64,000 bases of DNA, from positions 124,001 to 188,000 of the forward strand of contig NZ_JACJOU010000020.1 in NCBI RefSeq assembly GCF_014695725.1, given 5' to 3'. The DNA comes from Microcoleus sp. FACHB-672. Lineage in GTDB: Bacteria > Cyanobacteriota > Cyanobacteriia > Cyanobacteriales > Oscillatoriaceae. Made by a program: the position numbers and the translations under genes. Shown in pieces: positions 37,740 to 46,164 of the stretch (positions are counted from its first letter, which is position 1; every line of letters starts with the position of its first letter). The notes below the pieces were generated by a model. The model did no database searches. It saw only the letters and a program-made list of their open reading frames with translations, and had not been told where the DNA came from.

Positions 37740-38888
37740 TTACGCACTTTTTCCGGCCCTTCTTTCATTATCTTCTAGAGTTTGTAAGATTTCCAGGTAT
37801 TTTGAGGACTGGAATTGAACGGTTTTTACAAAACTCTTGAGACTATGATATTTTAGCGGAATAGATCCTTGGAAATTGCCTTCTTCTAAGTTTTGTTCCA
37901 AATAAGTTTCTAAGTCCCGGACGCTGTTTTCAATGACAGCCATCACCTCATTGACTCGCTGTTCTACCAATCCTTTAACAACGGCTTCCAGTTCGAGTTG
38001 CTTTTTAATGGTGTCACTAATTCTTCCTTCTGTATCCTCAGTTCCCAAAGGAAATTCTGGAATATTTAAGAAGCCGTAGTTACAACTATCATCCTCATCA
38101 TCATCCTCAAAGGCATCTTTGCTGTTTAGTGGCAGCGCAAGATAGTCTTCTGAAGAAGGGTTATACGGAGCTTTTAAATCTATTGCTGTAGGTTCATCCT
38201 CATCCGCATCGTCAGTAATATCCCGACCTTTTTGCAGGTATTGATAGTAAGGTAGCAGACAGTCAACGATGATTCCCGCTGTGCCGATCTGCTTATCTGG
38301 CTCATCCAAGCAGGCTGCTGTTCCGTACAATCTAAATTCTAAATCTTCGGGTGTTTCGCACGAATAAAACAAGGCTCTGACTATCTCATCAAATTCTAGC
38401 GAATCAAGCGTCGCCCAGTCTTGCGTGCTGTAGGCAAATTTATAATTCAGGGCGGAAAATACCAGAACTTTTGCTCGCCGGAGGGTTGAATCTCTGGCAA
38501 CTTTAAATTTTAAATCGTATAAATCGTAGGGATATTTTACTCCTTTTTTGAGTTGTTTTAATTGCGTGCGTATCCGTTTTCTTGATGCCAAATTTTCTGG
38601 ATACAGTTTATTTAATTTTTGAATCAACGTATTGGCTAGCATGAAATACTGAACTTTTTTATTCAGTTTTTTGACAACTTGAATCAGAACCGATTTAAGC
38701 TGCCCGTAAGTTGGGGCAATTTCGTGCAGGTCTTTAATTAAGGTGGATAATTGAATAGCTTCGAGCTTTTTCAGGTCATTCTCCCATGTATTTTTGCTAG
38801 CGCATAACAGGAGTTTTTTGACTTTGATTAAATTTTCAATACGTTCTAAATCTTTGACAACGTCATCTACAAATTGTATCGTTTCCAT
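37740..38888 (-). CDS. Unrecognised soluble helical protein with acidic central loop
   Basis: I do not recognise a family. The 382 residues are mostly helical and Leu/Lys-rich at the N-terminus (LIQKLNKLYPENL, QLKQLKKGVKYPYDLYDLKF). A strongly acidic low-complexity linker follows around residues 225-285 (DDADEDEP, FEDDDEDDS). A C-terminal helical part with EAVVKGLVEQRVNEVMAVIE may be a coiled coil. There are no membrane segments and no nucleotide-binding motif. ATG at 38888, with GGAG about seven bases upstream. It stands alone, between two hairpins and a repeat-rich region. An adaptor or assembly role is conceivable, with no direct support. Confidence 0.65.
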   Translation of the reverse strand: METIQFVDDVVKDLERIENLIKVKKLLLCASKNTWENDLKKLEAIQLSTLIKDLHEIAPTYGQLKSVLIQVVKKLNKKVQYFMLANTLIQKLNKLYPENLASRKRIRTQLKQLKKGVKYPYDLYDLKFKVARDSTLRRAKVLVFSALNYKFAYSTQDWATLDSLEFDEIVRALFYSCETPEDLEFRLYGTAACLDEPDKQIGTAGIIVDCLLPYYQYLQKGRDITDDADEDEPTAIDLKAPYNPSSEDYLALPLNSKDAFEDDDEDDSCNYGFLNIPEFPLGTEDTEGRISDTIKKQLELEAVVKGLVEQRVNEVMAVIENSVRDLETYLEQNLEEGNFQGSIPLKYHSLKSFVKTVQFQSSKYLEILQTLEDNERRAGKSA

Positions 38889-39227
38889 GTGTTTGTTTCT
38901 CCTATGGAATGCCCAGCAAACAATTGATGGCGGCTGAAAGAGGAGTGCTGGCCTCTCTTCGTGGCGGTTGCGGACAGCCCGATAAAACTCATATCGAGAT
39001 TACTGCGATTGAGATTTTGTAGGGGGTGTAAGGTATATAATACCTCAGCCGGCTAGTTCGCCTGATTGCCGGAGGTTTTCTAATCGGCTGAGCATCACAT
39101 TTATCGTAAAGAGTGAAGAGTGAAAAGTGAAGCGTGATAATACTGATCTGCCATTATCTACTGTGAAGTTCCTGCTAGTTTAGTTTATCACATTTCACTT
39201 TATGCTTGTATCTTTTCACTCAATTTT
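38889..39227. other. Intergenic region with a degenerate inverted repeat
   Basis: About 340 bp between two minus-strand genes. The right half holds an imperfect dyad, listed separately. The left half should contain the promoter of the gene at 38888; nothing else stands out. Confidence 0.4.
39111..39222. repeat. Degenerate inverted repeat built from GTGAAAAG-like words
   Basis: GAGTGAAGAGTGAAAAGTGA (39111-39130), then GTGATAA near 39134-39140, is mirrored by TTATCAC (39185-39191) and CTTTTCACTC (39212-39221). The arms contain small indels. It may be a decayed dispersed palindromic repeat or a terminator region for the DegT gene's neighbour. Confidence 0.45.
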
Positions 39228-40379
39228 TCAGGCGTTTGCACTTTCTGCCGGCGGTGTCAAGCAATCTTTAAGGCTGTAGACGACCTGAGTTTGCTGTGCC
39301 GGTGAAAGTTCTGGGAACATCGGTAAGGATAAGACCTCTGTTGCAACCTGTTCGCTCACCGGCATCTGGCCGGCTTGATAACCCAATTCTTTGTAAACTG
39401 GTTGCAGATGCAAAGGCAAGGGATAATAGACCATTGAACTAACGCCCAACTGCTGTAGTCGCTCTCGGACTTGGTCGCGACCGGCACCCGTTGGCGACGT
39501 TTGAGCAATGCGAATCGTGTATTGATTCCAAACGCCGCGCCCCTCAGACAGTTCTTGAGGGCGAATGATGCCTGGAATTGGACTCAACAGTTGGTCATAA
39601 TGCACCGCAACCGCCCGACGCCGGTCATTCCAATTATCAAGATAACGCAGCTTAATTTGAAGAATTGCAGCTTGTATAGTATCAAGCCGGCTGTTCATGC
39701 CAATTTCTTCGTAATAGTAGCGCCGTTTCTGGCCGTGTTCCTTCAGCGCCCGAACTTCAGCGGCGATTTCAGGATCATTCGTTGTCAGTGCGCCACCATC
39801 GCCACAAGCACCCAGATTTTTGGTGGGAAAGAAACTGAAGCAACCAATATGACCAATGCTACCAACTTTTTGCCCTGCCCATTCAGCGCCGGTGGCTTGA
39901 GCGCAGTCTTCAATCACCGCCAAACCGTGCTGCTGGGCAATTGCCATCAATTCAGTCATGTTCACCGGCTGCCCAAACAAGTGTACCGGCACAATCGCCC
40001 GCGTCTTGCCGGTAATCGCAGATGAAAGCTGATTGAGATTAAGATTGTAAGTTTGCGGGTCAATATCCACAAACACCGGCGTCGCGCCGGCATCACTGAT
40101 GACCTCAGCCGTGGCAAAAAATGTGAAAGGCGTTGTAATCACCTCATCCCCAGGGCCGATTTTTAAAGCTCTCAGGGCTAAATAGAGGGCATCTGTACCA
40201 GAGTTGCACGCCACACATTCAGACACACCCACATAGGCGGCAAACTGCTGCTCAAAACCTTCCACCAAGGGTCCGCCAATGTAACGGCCCGAGGCGAGTA
40301 CCCCTAAGACCGCTTTACTGACTTCTTCACTAATGGTTTCGTACTGTTGGGCTAGGTCAAGAGGGGGAATGTTATTCAC
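39228..40379 (-). CDS. DegT/DnrJ/EryC1/StrS family PLP-dependent aminotransferase
   Basis: A sugar aminotransferase of the DegT family, normally converting a keto-sugar nucleotide to an amino sugar for cell-surface polysaccharide. The PLP-binding features are visible: CNSGTDALYLAL (phosphate cup), VIEDCAQATGA (Asp contacting the pyridine), and FSFFPTKNLGACGDGG, whose lysine forms the Schiff base. The C-terminal SLPMFPELSPAQQTQVV is typical. I chose the GTG at 40379 (383 residues, NNIPPLDLAQQYETI); a TTG at 40394 would add five residues. No other polysaccharide genes are adjacent, so the product sugar cannot be guessed. Confidence 0.92.
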   Translation of the reverse strand: MNNIPPLDLAQQYETISEEVSKAVLGVLASGRYIGGPLVEGFEQQFAAYVGVSECVACNSGTDALYLALRALKIGPGDEVITTPFTFFATAEVISDAGATPVFVDIDPQTYNLNLNQLSSAITGKTRAIVPVHLFGQPVNMTELMAIAQQHGLAVIEDCAQATGAEWAGQKVGSIGHIGCFSFFPTKNLGACGDGGALTTNDPEIAAEVRALKEHGQKRRYYYEEIGMNSRLDTIQAAILQIKLRYLDNWNDRRRAVAVHYDQLLSPIPGIIRPQELSEGRGVWNQYTIRIAQTSPTGAGRDQVRERLQQLGVSSMVYYPLPLHLQPVYKELGYQAGQMPVSEQVATEVLSLPMFPELSPAQQTQVVYSLKDCLTPPAESANA

Positions 40380-40449
40380 TCGCTTACACCACAAGGTTCA
40401 ATTTCTTGTGATTATCTCAGACACCGTCTAAAGAGTGCAGCATACAAGG

Positions 40450-40497
40450 CCAGCGCGTCGCTGGTGCTCAGGTGGAGGACCGCCTGTGATTCACAGG
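40450..40497 (+). other. Two tandem 6-3-6 hairpins upstream of the TauE-like gene
   Basis: CCAGCG-CGT-CGCTGG (40450-40464) and CCTGTG-ATT-CACAGG (40483-40497) are both perfect 6-bp stems with three-base centres, 18 bp apart, in the 243-bp gap before the exporter gene. They could be part of a structured 5' leader, a small RNA, or protein-binding dyads. I do not recognise a known riboswitch. Confidence 0.35.
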
Positions 40498-40622
40498 TAG
40501 GCCACAATTCCCTAGTGATTCAGCCCCATTTCTGGCAAATCCGGAAAGCAACAGCCACCCTGCCCAAAATAAGTAAAAGTGCGACAATTAACCAATATTT
40601 AACCTTTCCTGCTAACGCGCCC

Positions 40623-41363
40623 ATGCCCGTTGTTTTCCTGGCTTTAGTCAGTTTCGCTTCTTGGTTCATCAGCGCCTTGGCTGGTGGTGGCAGTCCTTTA
40701 TTGCTGATTCCACTGGTGAATTTTCTATTGGGTTCCCAAGCCTTAGCCCCAACCCTCACAACGGGAATGCTGCTGGGAAATTCCCAGCGGATTTTCATGT
40801 TTTGGCAGCATATCAACTGGACTGTGACGTTTTGGTATTTACCGGGTGCGATTGTTGGGGCGGTTGCCGGCGCTTATGCTTTTACCAAAATCCATCTGGA
40901 TTGGCTGCAACTATTAATCGGCCTGTTTTTGATGATTACGGTTTTTAGCTTCGGTTTTGGTAAAAAAGAACGTATTTTTACGGCCAGATCGTGGCATTTC
41001 TTACCCGCTGGCTTTGTGTATGCGTTTGTCTCAGGAATTATTGGCAGTAGCGGGCCGGTGATGAATCCGCTTTACCTGAACTATGGCTTGGTCAAAGAAG
41101 AGATGATCGCCACAAAATCAGCCAATGTGGTGGTTGTTCATATTGCCAAAATGGTGACTTATGCAGCTTTGGGCGCTTTGACTCCGGAGTATCTCGGATA
41201 CGGGTTGGTGATCGGTTTAGCAGCAGTCCCGGCAAACTACCTTGGTCAGTACGTTCTCAGCAAGATGAGCGAGCAACAGTTTCGGCAAGTCGTTCTTGCT
41301 ACAATGGCAATTTCTGGTGCGTTGATGGTGTGGGGTCAGCGAGACTTGATGAGTTTTTGGTAA
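40623..41363 (+). CDS. TauE/SafE family anion exporter
   Basis: A 246-residue membrane protein with about seven to eight hydrophobic helices. FISALAGGGSPLLLIPLV and FVSGIIGSSGPVMNPLYL are the two repeated family motifs at the start of each half. Family members export sulfite, sulfoacetate or related anions. The frame extends upstream to 40464, but those 53 residues are non-hydrophobic and overlap a hairpin-rich leader, so I start at the ATG at 40623. It is divergent from the DegT gene. The substrate is unknown. Confidence 0.85.
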   Translation: MPVVFLALVSFASWFISALAGGGSPLLLIPLVNFLLGSQALAPTLTTGMLLGNSQRIFMFWQHINWTVTFWYLPGAIVGAVAGAYAFTKIHLDWLQLLIGLFLMITVFSFGFGKKERIFTARSWHFLPAGFVYAFVSGIIGSSGPVMNPLYLNYGLVKEEMIATKSANVVVVHIAKMVTYAALGALTPEYLGYGLVIGLAAVPANYLGQYVLSKMSEQQFRQVVLATMAISGALMVWGQRDLMSFW

Positions 41364-42124
41364 AAACTTTTGGCGGTTCCCGGGAATCGGGAGGGCCGGT
41401 GAGAGTTATTGAATGTCAGGGGACTTTTTAACCTCTTATCGCTGTGCGAGGTAAGCATCGGCATTGGATTTCTCCAACCTGCCGGCTACCGCAAGCATCG
41501 GTCGTATACCCCTATCTGTACACAATCAAGGGCCAGGGCAGAAGCGATCCGAAGAGTGATTGGGGTCACTAAGCTCAGTAAAAATTGTCACATCCTCGTC
41601 AGGGTTCAATCACCCAGCTTGACTGTAAAATAGCGCATACTATGGATGAACAAACCGTTCTTAAAGTTCAGATGCCCACCCCTCTTGTTCTTAAGTTAAT
41701 TGCAAGCAACCTTGGCAGTGATGCCGGCACCACCCCGCCCTCTCTTGCCGGCGTTTTCCCCCCGCAGTTGATAAGTTTCACAGAGGCGAAAGCTTTTCAT
41801 CGCAAACAGCCGATTTTTTCTATCATGACCCCACCTTTTAAAAATTATCTCTCACTTCTTTTGAATCCAATTCGTACTTAACAATATGATTCATCCTCAA
41901 GACTGAATTTGGTTCCTTTACTGTCTGTTCCTTCTGAAGGCAGGTTTTATTAAGCAGCCGTGAGTGTAAAAATTGAAATACGTTAGCCGCACGCAATCAT
42001 TAACAAACGCTCATCAAGGTTGAAATCATTGTCATCAGGCAATCACTCTTTTTTACAAGATTTGTAAAAAGCAAATATTTTTTTAAATCAGGGTTCATGT
42101 TTAAATTTCAGGGAGAGTCTACCA
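41364..42124. other. Long intergenic region with one doubtful small frame
   Basis: About 760 bp. The only frame with a plausible start is ATG at 41642 (79 residues to 41881, beginning MDEQTVLKVQMPTPLVLKL), with TTGACT and TAAAAT words just upstream but at too short a spacing for a normal promoter. Its protein resembles nothing I know and I do not list it as a gene. No repeat or RNA gene is clear. Confidence 0.35.
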
Positions 42125-43588
42125 ATGGTCAGAAATTTCGTCAGCACTGCAATTCAGAATGAGACTTCTTTACAAGTGACAGAACAAAGAAAAATTATTC
42201 AAAAGGCTCAAGATAAAGTCTACCGATTTTGGCTGGATCTTGTCAGACAAGAATCATCTCATCGGGTTTTAGTAGAATTTAAAAATTTATTTATTCATCT
42301 TCTTGATGCGTCTAATCCAGAAATTATTCAAGCTTTTTATGAAATTATTATTTCTGGCGACGAAGAGGAGTTTGTCAACACCATAAAACGGTCTTGTTAT
42401 ATTTTAATTAATAATTGGGCTGCCGAGAGAAACCACCAGGCAATTCAGCAGTTAGTCATGGAAGTGTTTTCTGATTCAGCGATTCAGGAACATACTTCGT
42501 CCATGACGTTAAATCGGCTGAGGGAATGGATAGAAAACTTTATCAAGAGTAAAGATTATGAGGAGTTAAAACTGTTTGCTTCTCGGTATGAAGAAGCTGA
42601 AGAAAAGCATTGGAGTGACCGCTATACTTCCTATTTGTTGGTGCATCAATACATTAATATAAAAAATTCACCCGAACAGCGGGAAGCTGCTAGAATTCGA
42701 TCACAACAACTGAAAGAGCGGTTTAAGTTTGATTTGGCTATGTATACCGCTCGTTCTAATTCTCCACTTTATAAGAATGAGAACCCTAAGAACCCAACCG
42801 GCTTAGGAGATGAAGTTTTAAAGCTGATTAAGCTGATTGTGGTTAAACGTGGGCAATTTAGCTATGGTAACCTTGCGAATATTTTTCTAGAACAAACGAA
42901 AGAATTGAGGTATGAAGATTTTAAGCAAAGTCTTCAAAAATATTTAATTTACTCGGTAGACAACAAAGATTGTGTGGAAGCGCTGCATATTAAATTATCT
43001 AAAAAGCTTCAGCCGATCTATCAAGAGCATAACGAGGAACTCGTCAATGATGCAATTCTGCTTAGATCGTGTAAGCGAGTTGTGGAATTTTTGACGACCG
43101 AAAACCACAAAACTCCGTCCTCACTGTTTGTTTTACTCCTCTCTCAAGGTCATCCAATTACCTTGGTGATTATTTTGCTTAAGGTAGTCTTGATTTGCAA
43201 GCCGATTCGTACTTACCTGGAAGGATGTCTAGCAGATCTGATCCAATATTATCTTAATTACCCAGAAGAAGAATGTCAGTGGGTGGTGAATTTTCTGGAA
43301 ATTTTAAAGATTACTTTTGTCATTTATGATGATAACGTGCAGTACAACTTGCTCAAAATGAAAAATAGCCTCAAAGAAGAGAGTTCGACAATTAATCTAG
43401 ATGCTTATCGCGTGTTTTCACAGCTCATGGCGAAAAAGGAAAGTAATTTAGAAGCAGATTTAAATACGGCTGTACCCCTTGCCGGCAACTCGCCTGTGTA
43501 TGTAAACCCTTTTGACACCACCGGCAGCAATGCAGACATGGATTTCAATCCGTTTGCGGTAGAGGTAGAAGAAATTTTCGCACAGTAA
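42125..43588 (+). CDS. Unrecognised large helical soluble protein
   Basis: I do not recognise a family. The 487 residues are dominated by amphipathic helices (KAQDKVYRFWLDLVRQESSH, SFYEIIISGDEEEFVNT-like segments, LREWIENFIKSKDYEELKLF). A moderately hydrophobic segment around 350-370 (FVLLLSQGHPITLVIILLKV) may be buried rather than a membrane helix. The C-terminus is Pro/Asn-rich with NPFDTTGSNADMDFNPFAVE, an NPF-repeat-like tail that could be a short linear binding motif. ATG at 42125, preceded by CAGGGAGAG. The codon use looks like its neighbours. It is followed by a strong terminator. Confidence 0.65.
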   Translation: MVRNFVSTAIQNETSLQVTEQRKIIQKAQDKVYRFWLDLVRQESSHRVLVEFKNLFIHLLDASNPEIIQAFYEIIISGDEEEFVNTIKRSCYILINNWAAERNHQAIQQLVMEVFSDSAIQEHTSSMTLNRLREWIENFIKSKDYEELKLFASRYEEAEEKHWSDRYTSYLLVHQYINIKNSPEQREAARIRSQQLKERFKFDLAMYTARSNSPLYKNENPKNPTGLGDEVLKLIKLIVVKRGQFSYGNLANIFLEQTKELRYEDFKQSLQKYLIYSVDNKDCVEALHIKLSKKLQPIYQEHNEELVNDAILLRSCKRVVEFLTTENHKTPSSLFVLLLSQGHPITLVIILLKVVLICKPIRTYLEGCLADLIQYYLNYPEEECQWVVNFLEILKITFVIYDDNVQYNLLKMKNSLKEESSTINLDAYRVFSQLMAKKESNLEADLNTAVPLAGNSPVYVNPFDTTGSNADMDFNPFAVEVEEIFAQ

Positions 43589-43607
43589 AATAAGACGTTG
43601 ATTGTTA

Positions 43608-43638
43608 AAAAAATAATCTGTAAAACAGATTATTTTTT
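43608..43638. terminator. Bidirectional terminator shared by converging genes
   Basis: AAAAAATAATCTG (43608-43620) and its exact complement CAGATTATTTTTT (43626-43638) enclose a five-base loop, giving T runs in both directions. The stop codon of the minus-strand gene (43630-43632) is inside the right arm. Confidence 0.9.
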
Positions 43639-44670
43639 CGATTTGTGCCAATTTGATAGATACTTTTGGTGTGCATAACGATTAACCCACCGGCAGGCTT
43701 GAGCGAGATCCACCCAAGCCAGAAAAGCACCGGCAACTTCTGCTAAAACACTGACCAGCCGGTAAAACGCAACAGCACTTAAAATTAGGCCGGCAGAAAA
43801 TTGACCTTTTAAAAGCACCGTCACAGTCGCTTCAAACACTCCGATTCCCCCCGGTGCTCCAGGCACAACCAGTCCCAAGAGCCACGCCAAACTAAAAGCG
43901 CCTAATAGCATTGGCAGACGCACAAGTGCCAAGTTTTGGACTTCTGCCGGCGCGATGGCGAGGACGGTTAATAAGAATCCCGCGCCACGCAGTCCGAGAA
44001 ATCCCATCTCTCCCATCAGTAGCCAGAAAGGGTATCGCTCAATTTTAAATTCATCCCCATCTGACTGTGACTGGCTACCCAGCGCTTTTTGCTTCACGCG
44101 TCTCAGCAATTGCATCACGGGATTTAAAACCCGGGGATGAATCACTATCAGTACAAACGGCAAGGTAATCCAGGCATATTGCCACAGTCCGCCGCGATTT
44201 GTGAAGAAACTGCCGGTTAAGGCGATCGCTAAGGCGGCAGCAGCCATTAACACCGGCTCGATTAGTACGCTTAAGGCTGCCACATCTGGGGAGATTCCGA
44301 TGCCGCTGACGGCTAAAATGCGACCGTAAAAGTGCCAAACATTTCCGGGTAGATACTTAGCGATATTCGTTTTCAGGTAAACTCGAACACCCCATAATAC
44401 CGGCACCGGCTGCTTGAACTCCCGCAGAATCCAAGTCCAAACCCATCCAGACCAAATGTGAGCGAGGAGGGTGACGCCTAATGCAGTTGCCAAACCGGCC
44501 AATTGTGGGCCGGCAATCTGAATGGCGGCGACTTCCTGCCAGTTGTCCTTGAGCGTTTTCGCCAAGAAAAACAGGGTTCCGCCCAAAATCACCCAGCGCA
44601 AATAGGGCTTCAGTTGCGATTTAATTAACTGCGCTCGCTTGAGAATTTGACGAAAAAGTTGTTGCCCCAT
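43630..44670 (-). CDS. UPF0104 / lysylphosphatidylglycerol-synthase-TM-like membrane protein
   Basis: A 346-residue integral membrane protein with about eight hydrophobic helices. The segment YLPGNVWHFYGRI and the glycine-rich VVPGAPGGIGVFEATVTVLL are typical of the UPF0104 family, which shares the membrane part of MprF flippases. Similar proteins are found near glycosyltransferases and may move lipid-linked sugars; no such gene is adjacent here. I chose the ATG at 44670 (MGQQLFRQIL); a TTG at 44754 would add 28 residues of poor quality. The transport role is inferred from the family. Confidence 0.8.
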   Translation of the reverse strand: MGQQLFRQILKRAQLIKSQLKPYLRWVILGGTLFFLAKTLKDNWQEVAAIQIAGPQLAGLATALGVTLLAHIWSGWVWTWILREFKQPVPVLWGVRVYLKTNIAKYLPGNVWHFYGRILAVSGIGISPDVAALSVLIEPVLMAAAALAIALTGSFFTNRGGLWQYAWITLPFVLIVIHPRVLNPVMQLLRRVKQKALGSQSQSDGDEFKIERYPFWLLMGEMGFLGLRGAGFLLTVLAIAPAEVQNLALVRLPMLLGAFSLAWLLGLVVPGAPGGIGVFEATVTVLLKGQFSAGLILSAVAFYRLVSVLAEVAGAFLAWVDLAQACRWVNRYAHQKYLSNWHKSKK

Positions 44671-45120
44671 GCTAGATATTTTTTTGTTGGCTAACGCACA
44701 TTTTAAATAGCTGCTAACCGTTATTTCCTCATTTAAACCAGAGTGGGAAGTCAATCCAGGTTTAGAATATGTTAAAAGCTAGCGTTGTGTTTAATGATAA
44801 TTTTTTATTGCCACGATAAGTTAAACAAGGTGATGCAGTGGGGAACTGTGCGTTGGAAAAGCGTTATCCTGAGATCTCGTACCCTTGTTAATAGAGTTCA
44901 AGCAGCACTAATTGCTGCTAAATGTGTTTCTCCAGATCAGCCAGTGAGTAATCTACCACTGTATAGTCCTCAAAACACAAACAAGTTCGGGCAAAAGCTA
45001 TCAGGAATAAAAGCGCAGTCTATTTGTGAGCGATTGCCCCAAATAGCCGGTAAAATTTGACTGGTAATTTCAAGACGCAGCTTATGCTGAGCGTTCAACG
45101 TATGGAGGAAGACGAAAATC
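44671..45120. other. Divergent intergenic region with a doubtful small frame
   Basis: About 450 bp between the membrane protein gene and the receiver gene. A frame from ATG 44833 to 45060 (75 residues, starting MQWGTVRWKSVILRSR) has AAGGTG before it, but the product resembles nothing I know, so I treat it as doubtful. Confidence 0.35.
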
Positions 45121-45501
45121 GTGGCAGCCAAGCGCATCTTGGTCATTGATGATGAGGAAGATATTCGCGAAGTCGCTCAACTCAGCTTGGAGATGGTTGG
45201 CGGGTGGGAAGTTCTTACAGCCGGTTCGGGCAGTGAGGGAATTGCTAAGGCTGAAGCTGAACTGCCTGATGCCATCCTTCTCGATGTCATGATGCCTGAT
45301 ATGGATGGCCCTGCTACCTTTGCTAAAATGCAGCTGATCAAGGCAACCCAGCAAATTCCCGTGATTCTGTTAACCGCTAAGGTACAGGCAACCGATCAGC
45401 GGCGATTTGCTGAATTAGGCGTTGCGGGGGTCATTGCCAAGCCTTTCGATCCGATGAACCTCGCTAATCAAGTTGCTCAAGTATTGGACTGGAGTTTTTA
45501 A
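45121..45501 (+). CDS. Single-domain response regulator
   Basis: A 126-residue stand-alone receiver of the CheY type. The acidic pocket is in VIDDEEDIRE, the phospho-acceptor Asp in LLDVMMPDMDG, the Thr/Ser switch in VILLTAK, and the lysine in IAKPFDPM. No output domain is present, so it passes phosphate to, or binds, another protein. The start is GTG at 45121 with GGAGGA about a dozen bases upstream. A GAF histidine kinase without a receiver is encoded about 1.1 kb downstream on the same strand and could be its partner; this is inference. Confidence 0.92.
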   Translation: MAAKRILVIDDEEDIREVAQLSLEMVGGWEVLTAGSGSEGIAKAEAELPDAILLDVMMPDMDGPATFAKMQLIKATQQIPVILLTAKVQATDQRRFAELGVAGVIAKPFDPMNLANQVAQVLDWSF

Positions 45502-45526
45502 GAAGCGGTTTGCTGTTGAAGAAATG

Positions 45527-45547
45527 CTTGATTTGCCTTAAATCAAG
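45527..45547 (+). terminator. Short hairpin after the response regulator gene
   Basis: CTTGATTT (45527-45534) pairs perfectly with AAATCAAG (45540-45547) around a five-base loop, 25 bp after the stop, followed by a T-rich but broken tract. Confidence 0.5.
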
Positions 45548-45767
45548 TTACTTTATGATGAGAGCGGCTTGCCGGCACGTTTACTTAATCTGTGTTTTCT
45601 CCAATAGGGATAAACGCCGGCTCTCACCTAATTTTAATTGCATATTACAGGACAAATGTCAAGTACAGCAGTGATTTTCCCCTGCTTTATCTGCCGGAAG
45701 TAGGGCAGGAAAACGAATTCTTTGCAAAAATCGGCTGTATCTTCACGACTTCTTCACATTCGCTAGC

Positions 45768-45854
45768 TACGCTCAAGAGAGTAGGTAAAGTCTCTCCTGA
45801 GCGTGAACCCACTAATTCGGAGGTGAGAAACCGGCTCTCGGTCGCCCTCACGTT
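45768..45854 (+). other. Pair of hairpins, possible structured RNA
   Basis: CGCTCAAGAGAG pairs with CTCTCCTGAGCG (one mismatch) within about 45768-45802. Then GTGAG...CTCAC encloses ACCG...CGGT within about 45822-45851. Two stems in tandem resemble structured ends of mobile elements or a small RNA. No transposase or TnpB frame is nearby. I cannot assign it. Confidence 0.3.
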
Positions 45855-45948
45855 CTAAGAAATGACTGCCTCGAGACAGGTTTCGTGTGTATCTGTGAGA
45901 TTAAAGTTTACTTCCAAACATTTATCACAGTTTAACTGGGACAAAATC

Positions 45949-45982
45949 GCTAAGGGTTTCTTAAAGTTAAGAAACCCTTAGC
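45949..45982. repeat. 16-bp perfect palindrome
   Basis: GCTAAGGGTTTCTTAA (45949-45964) and its exact complement (45967-45982) are separated by two bases. A T-rich stretch follows on the plus strand, so it may end a plus-strand transcript from the gene-free region upstream. Confidence 0.65.
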
Positions 45983-46164
45983 CAAGTTTATTTATCCTTT
46001 CTGATTAACCGCTTTGTTTAAATAATTCCTAGAGAAGCCTAATATCAAGATATGACTCTAATTTTTTAAAAAATGTAAACAAAACTGTAAAAAATAAGTG
46101 AAGAACGAGTAATCTTAAACAACTCAATAAACTTGACGATTTATTATAGATCAGGAGTTGAAGA

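Larger units (their letters stand above)
45548..46164. other. Intergenic region with hairpins and possible structured RNA
   Basis: About 615 bp. A frame at 45592-45858 gives no recognisable product. Two adjacent hairpins lie at 45768-45854 and a 16-bp perfect palindrome at 45949-45982, so a non-coding transcript ending near 45990 is possible. From 46010 onward it is AT-rich. Confidence 0.4.

Noticed and set aside
41595-41640. GGTTCAATC-like word resembling a tRNA T arm
   Set aside because: No acceptor, D or anticodon stems could be formed around it.
41409-41881. Plus-strand frames of 74 and up to 98 residues
   Set aside because: No family match; the second could start at 41642 but the promoter spacing is wrong. 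Left as doubtful in the intergenic entry.
44785-45060. Plus-strand frame before the response regulator
   Set aside because: Unknown product and weak start; cannot be supported as a gene.
45592-45858. Plus-strand frame of 88 residues
   Set aside because: Overlaps a hairpin-rich segment and shows no protein-like pattern or ribosome site.
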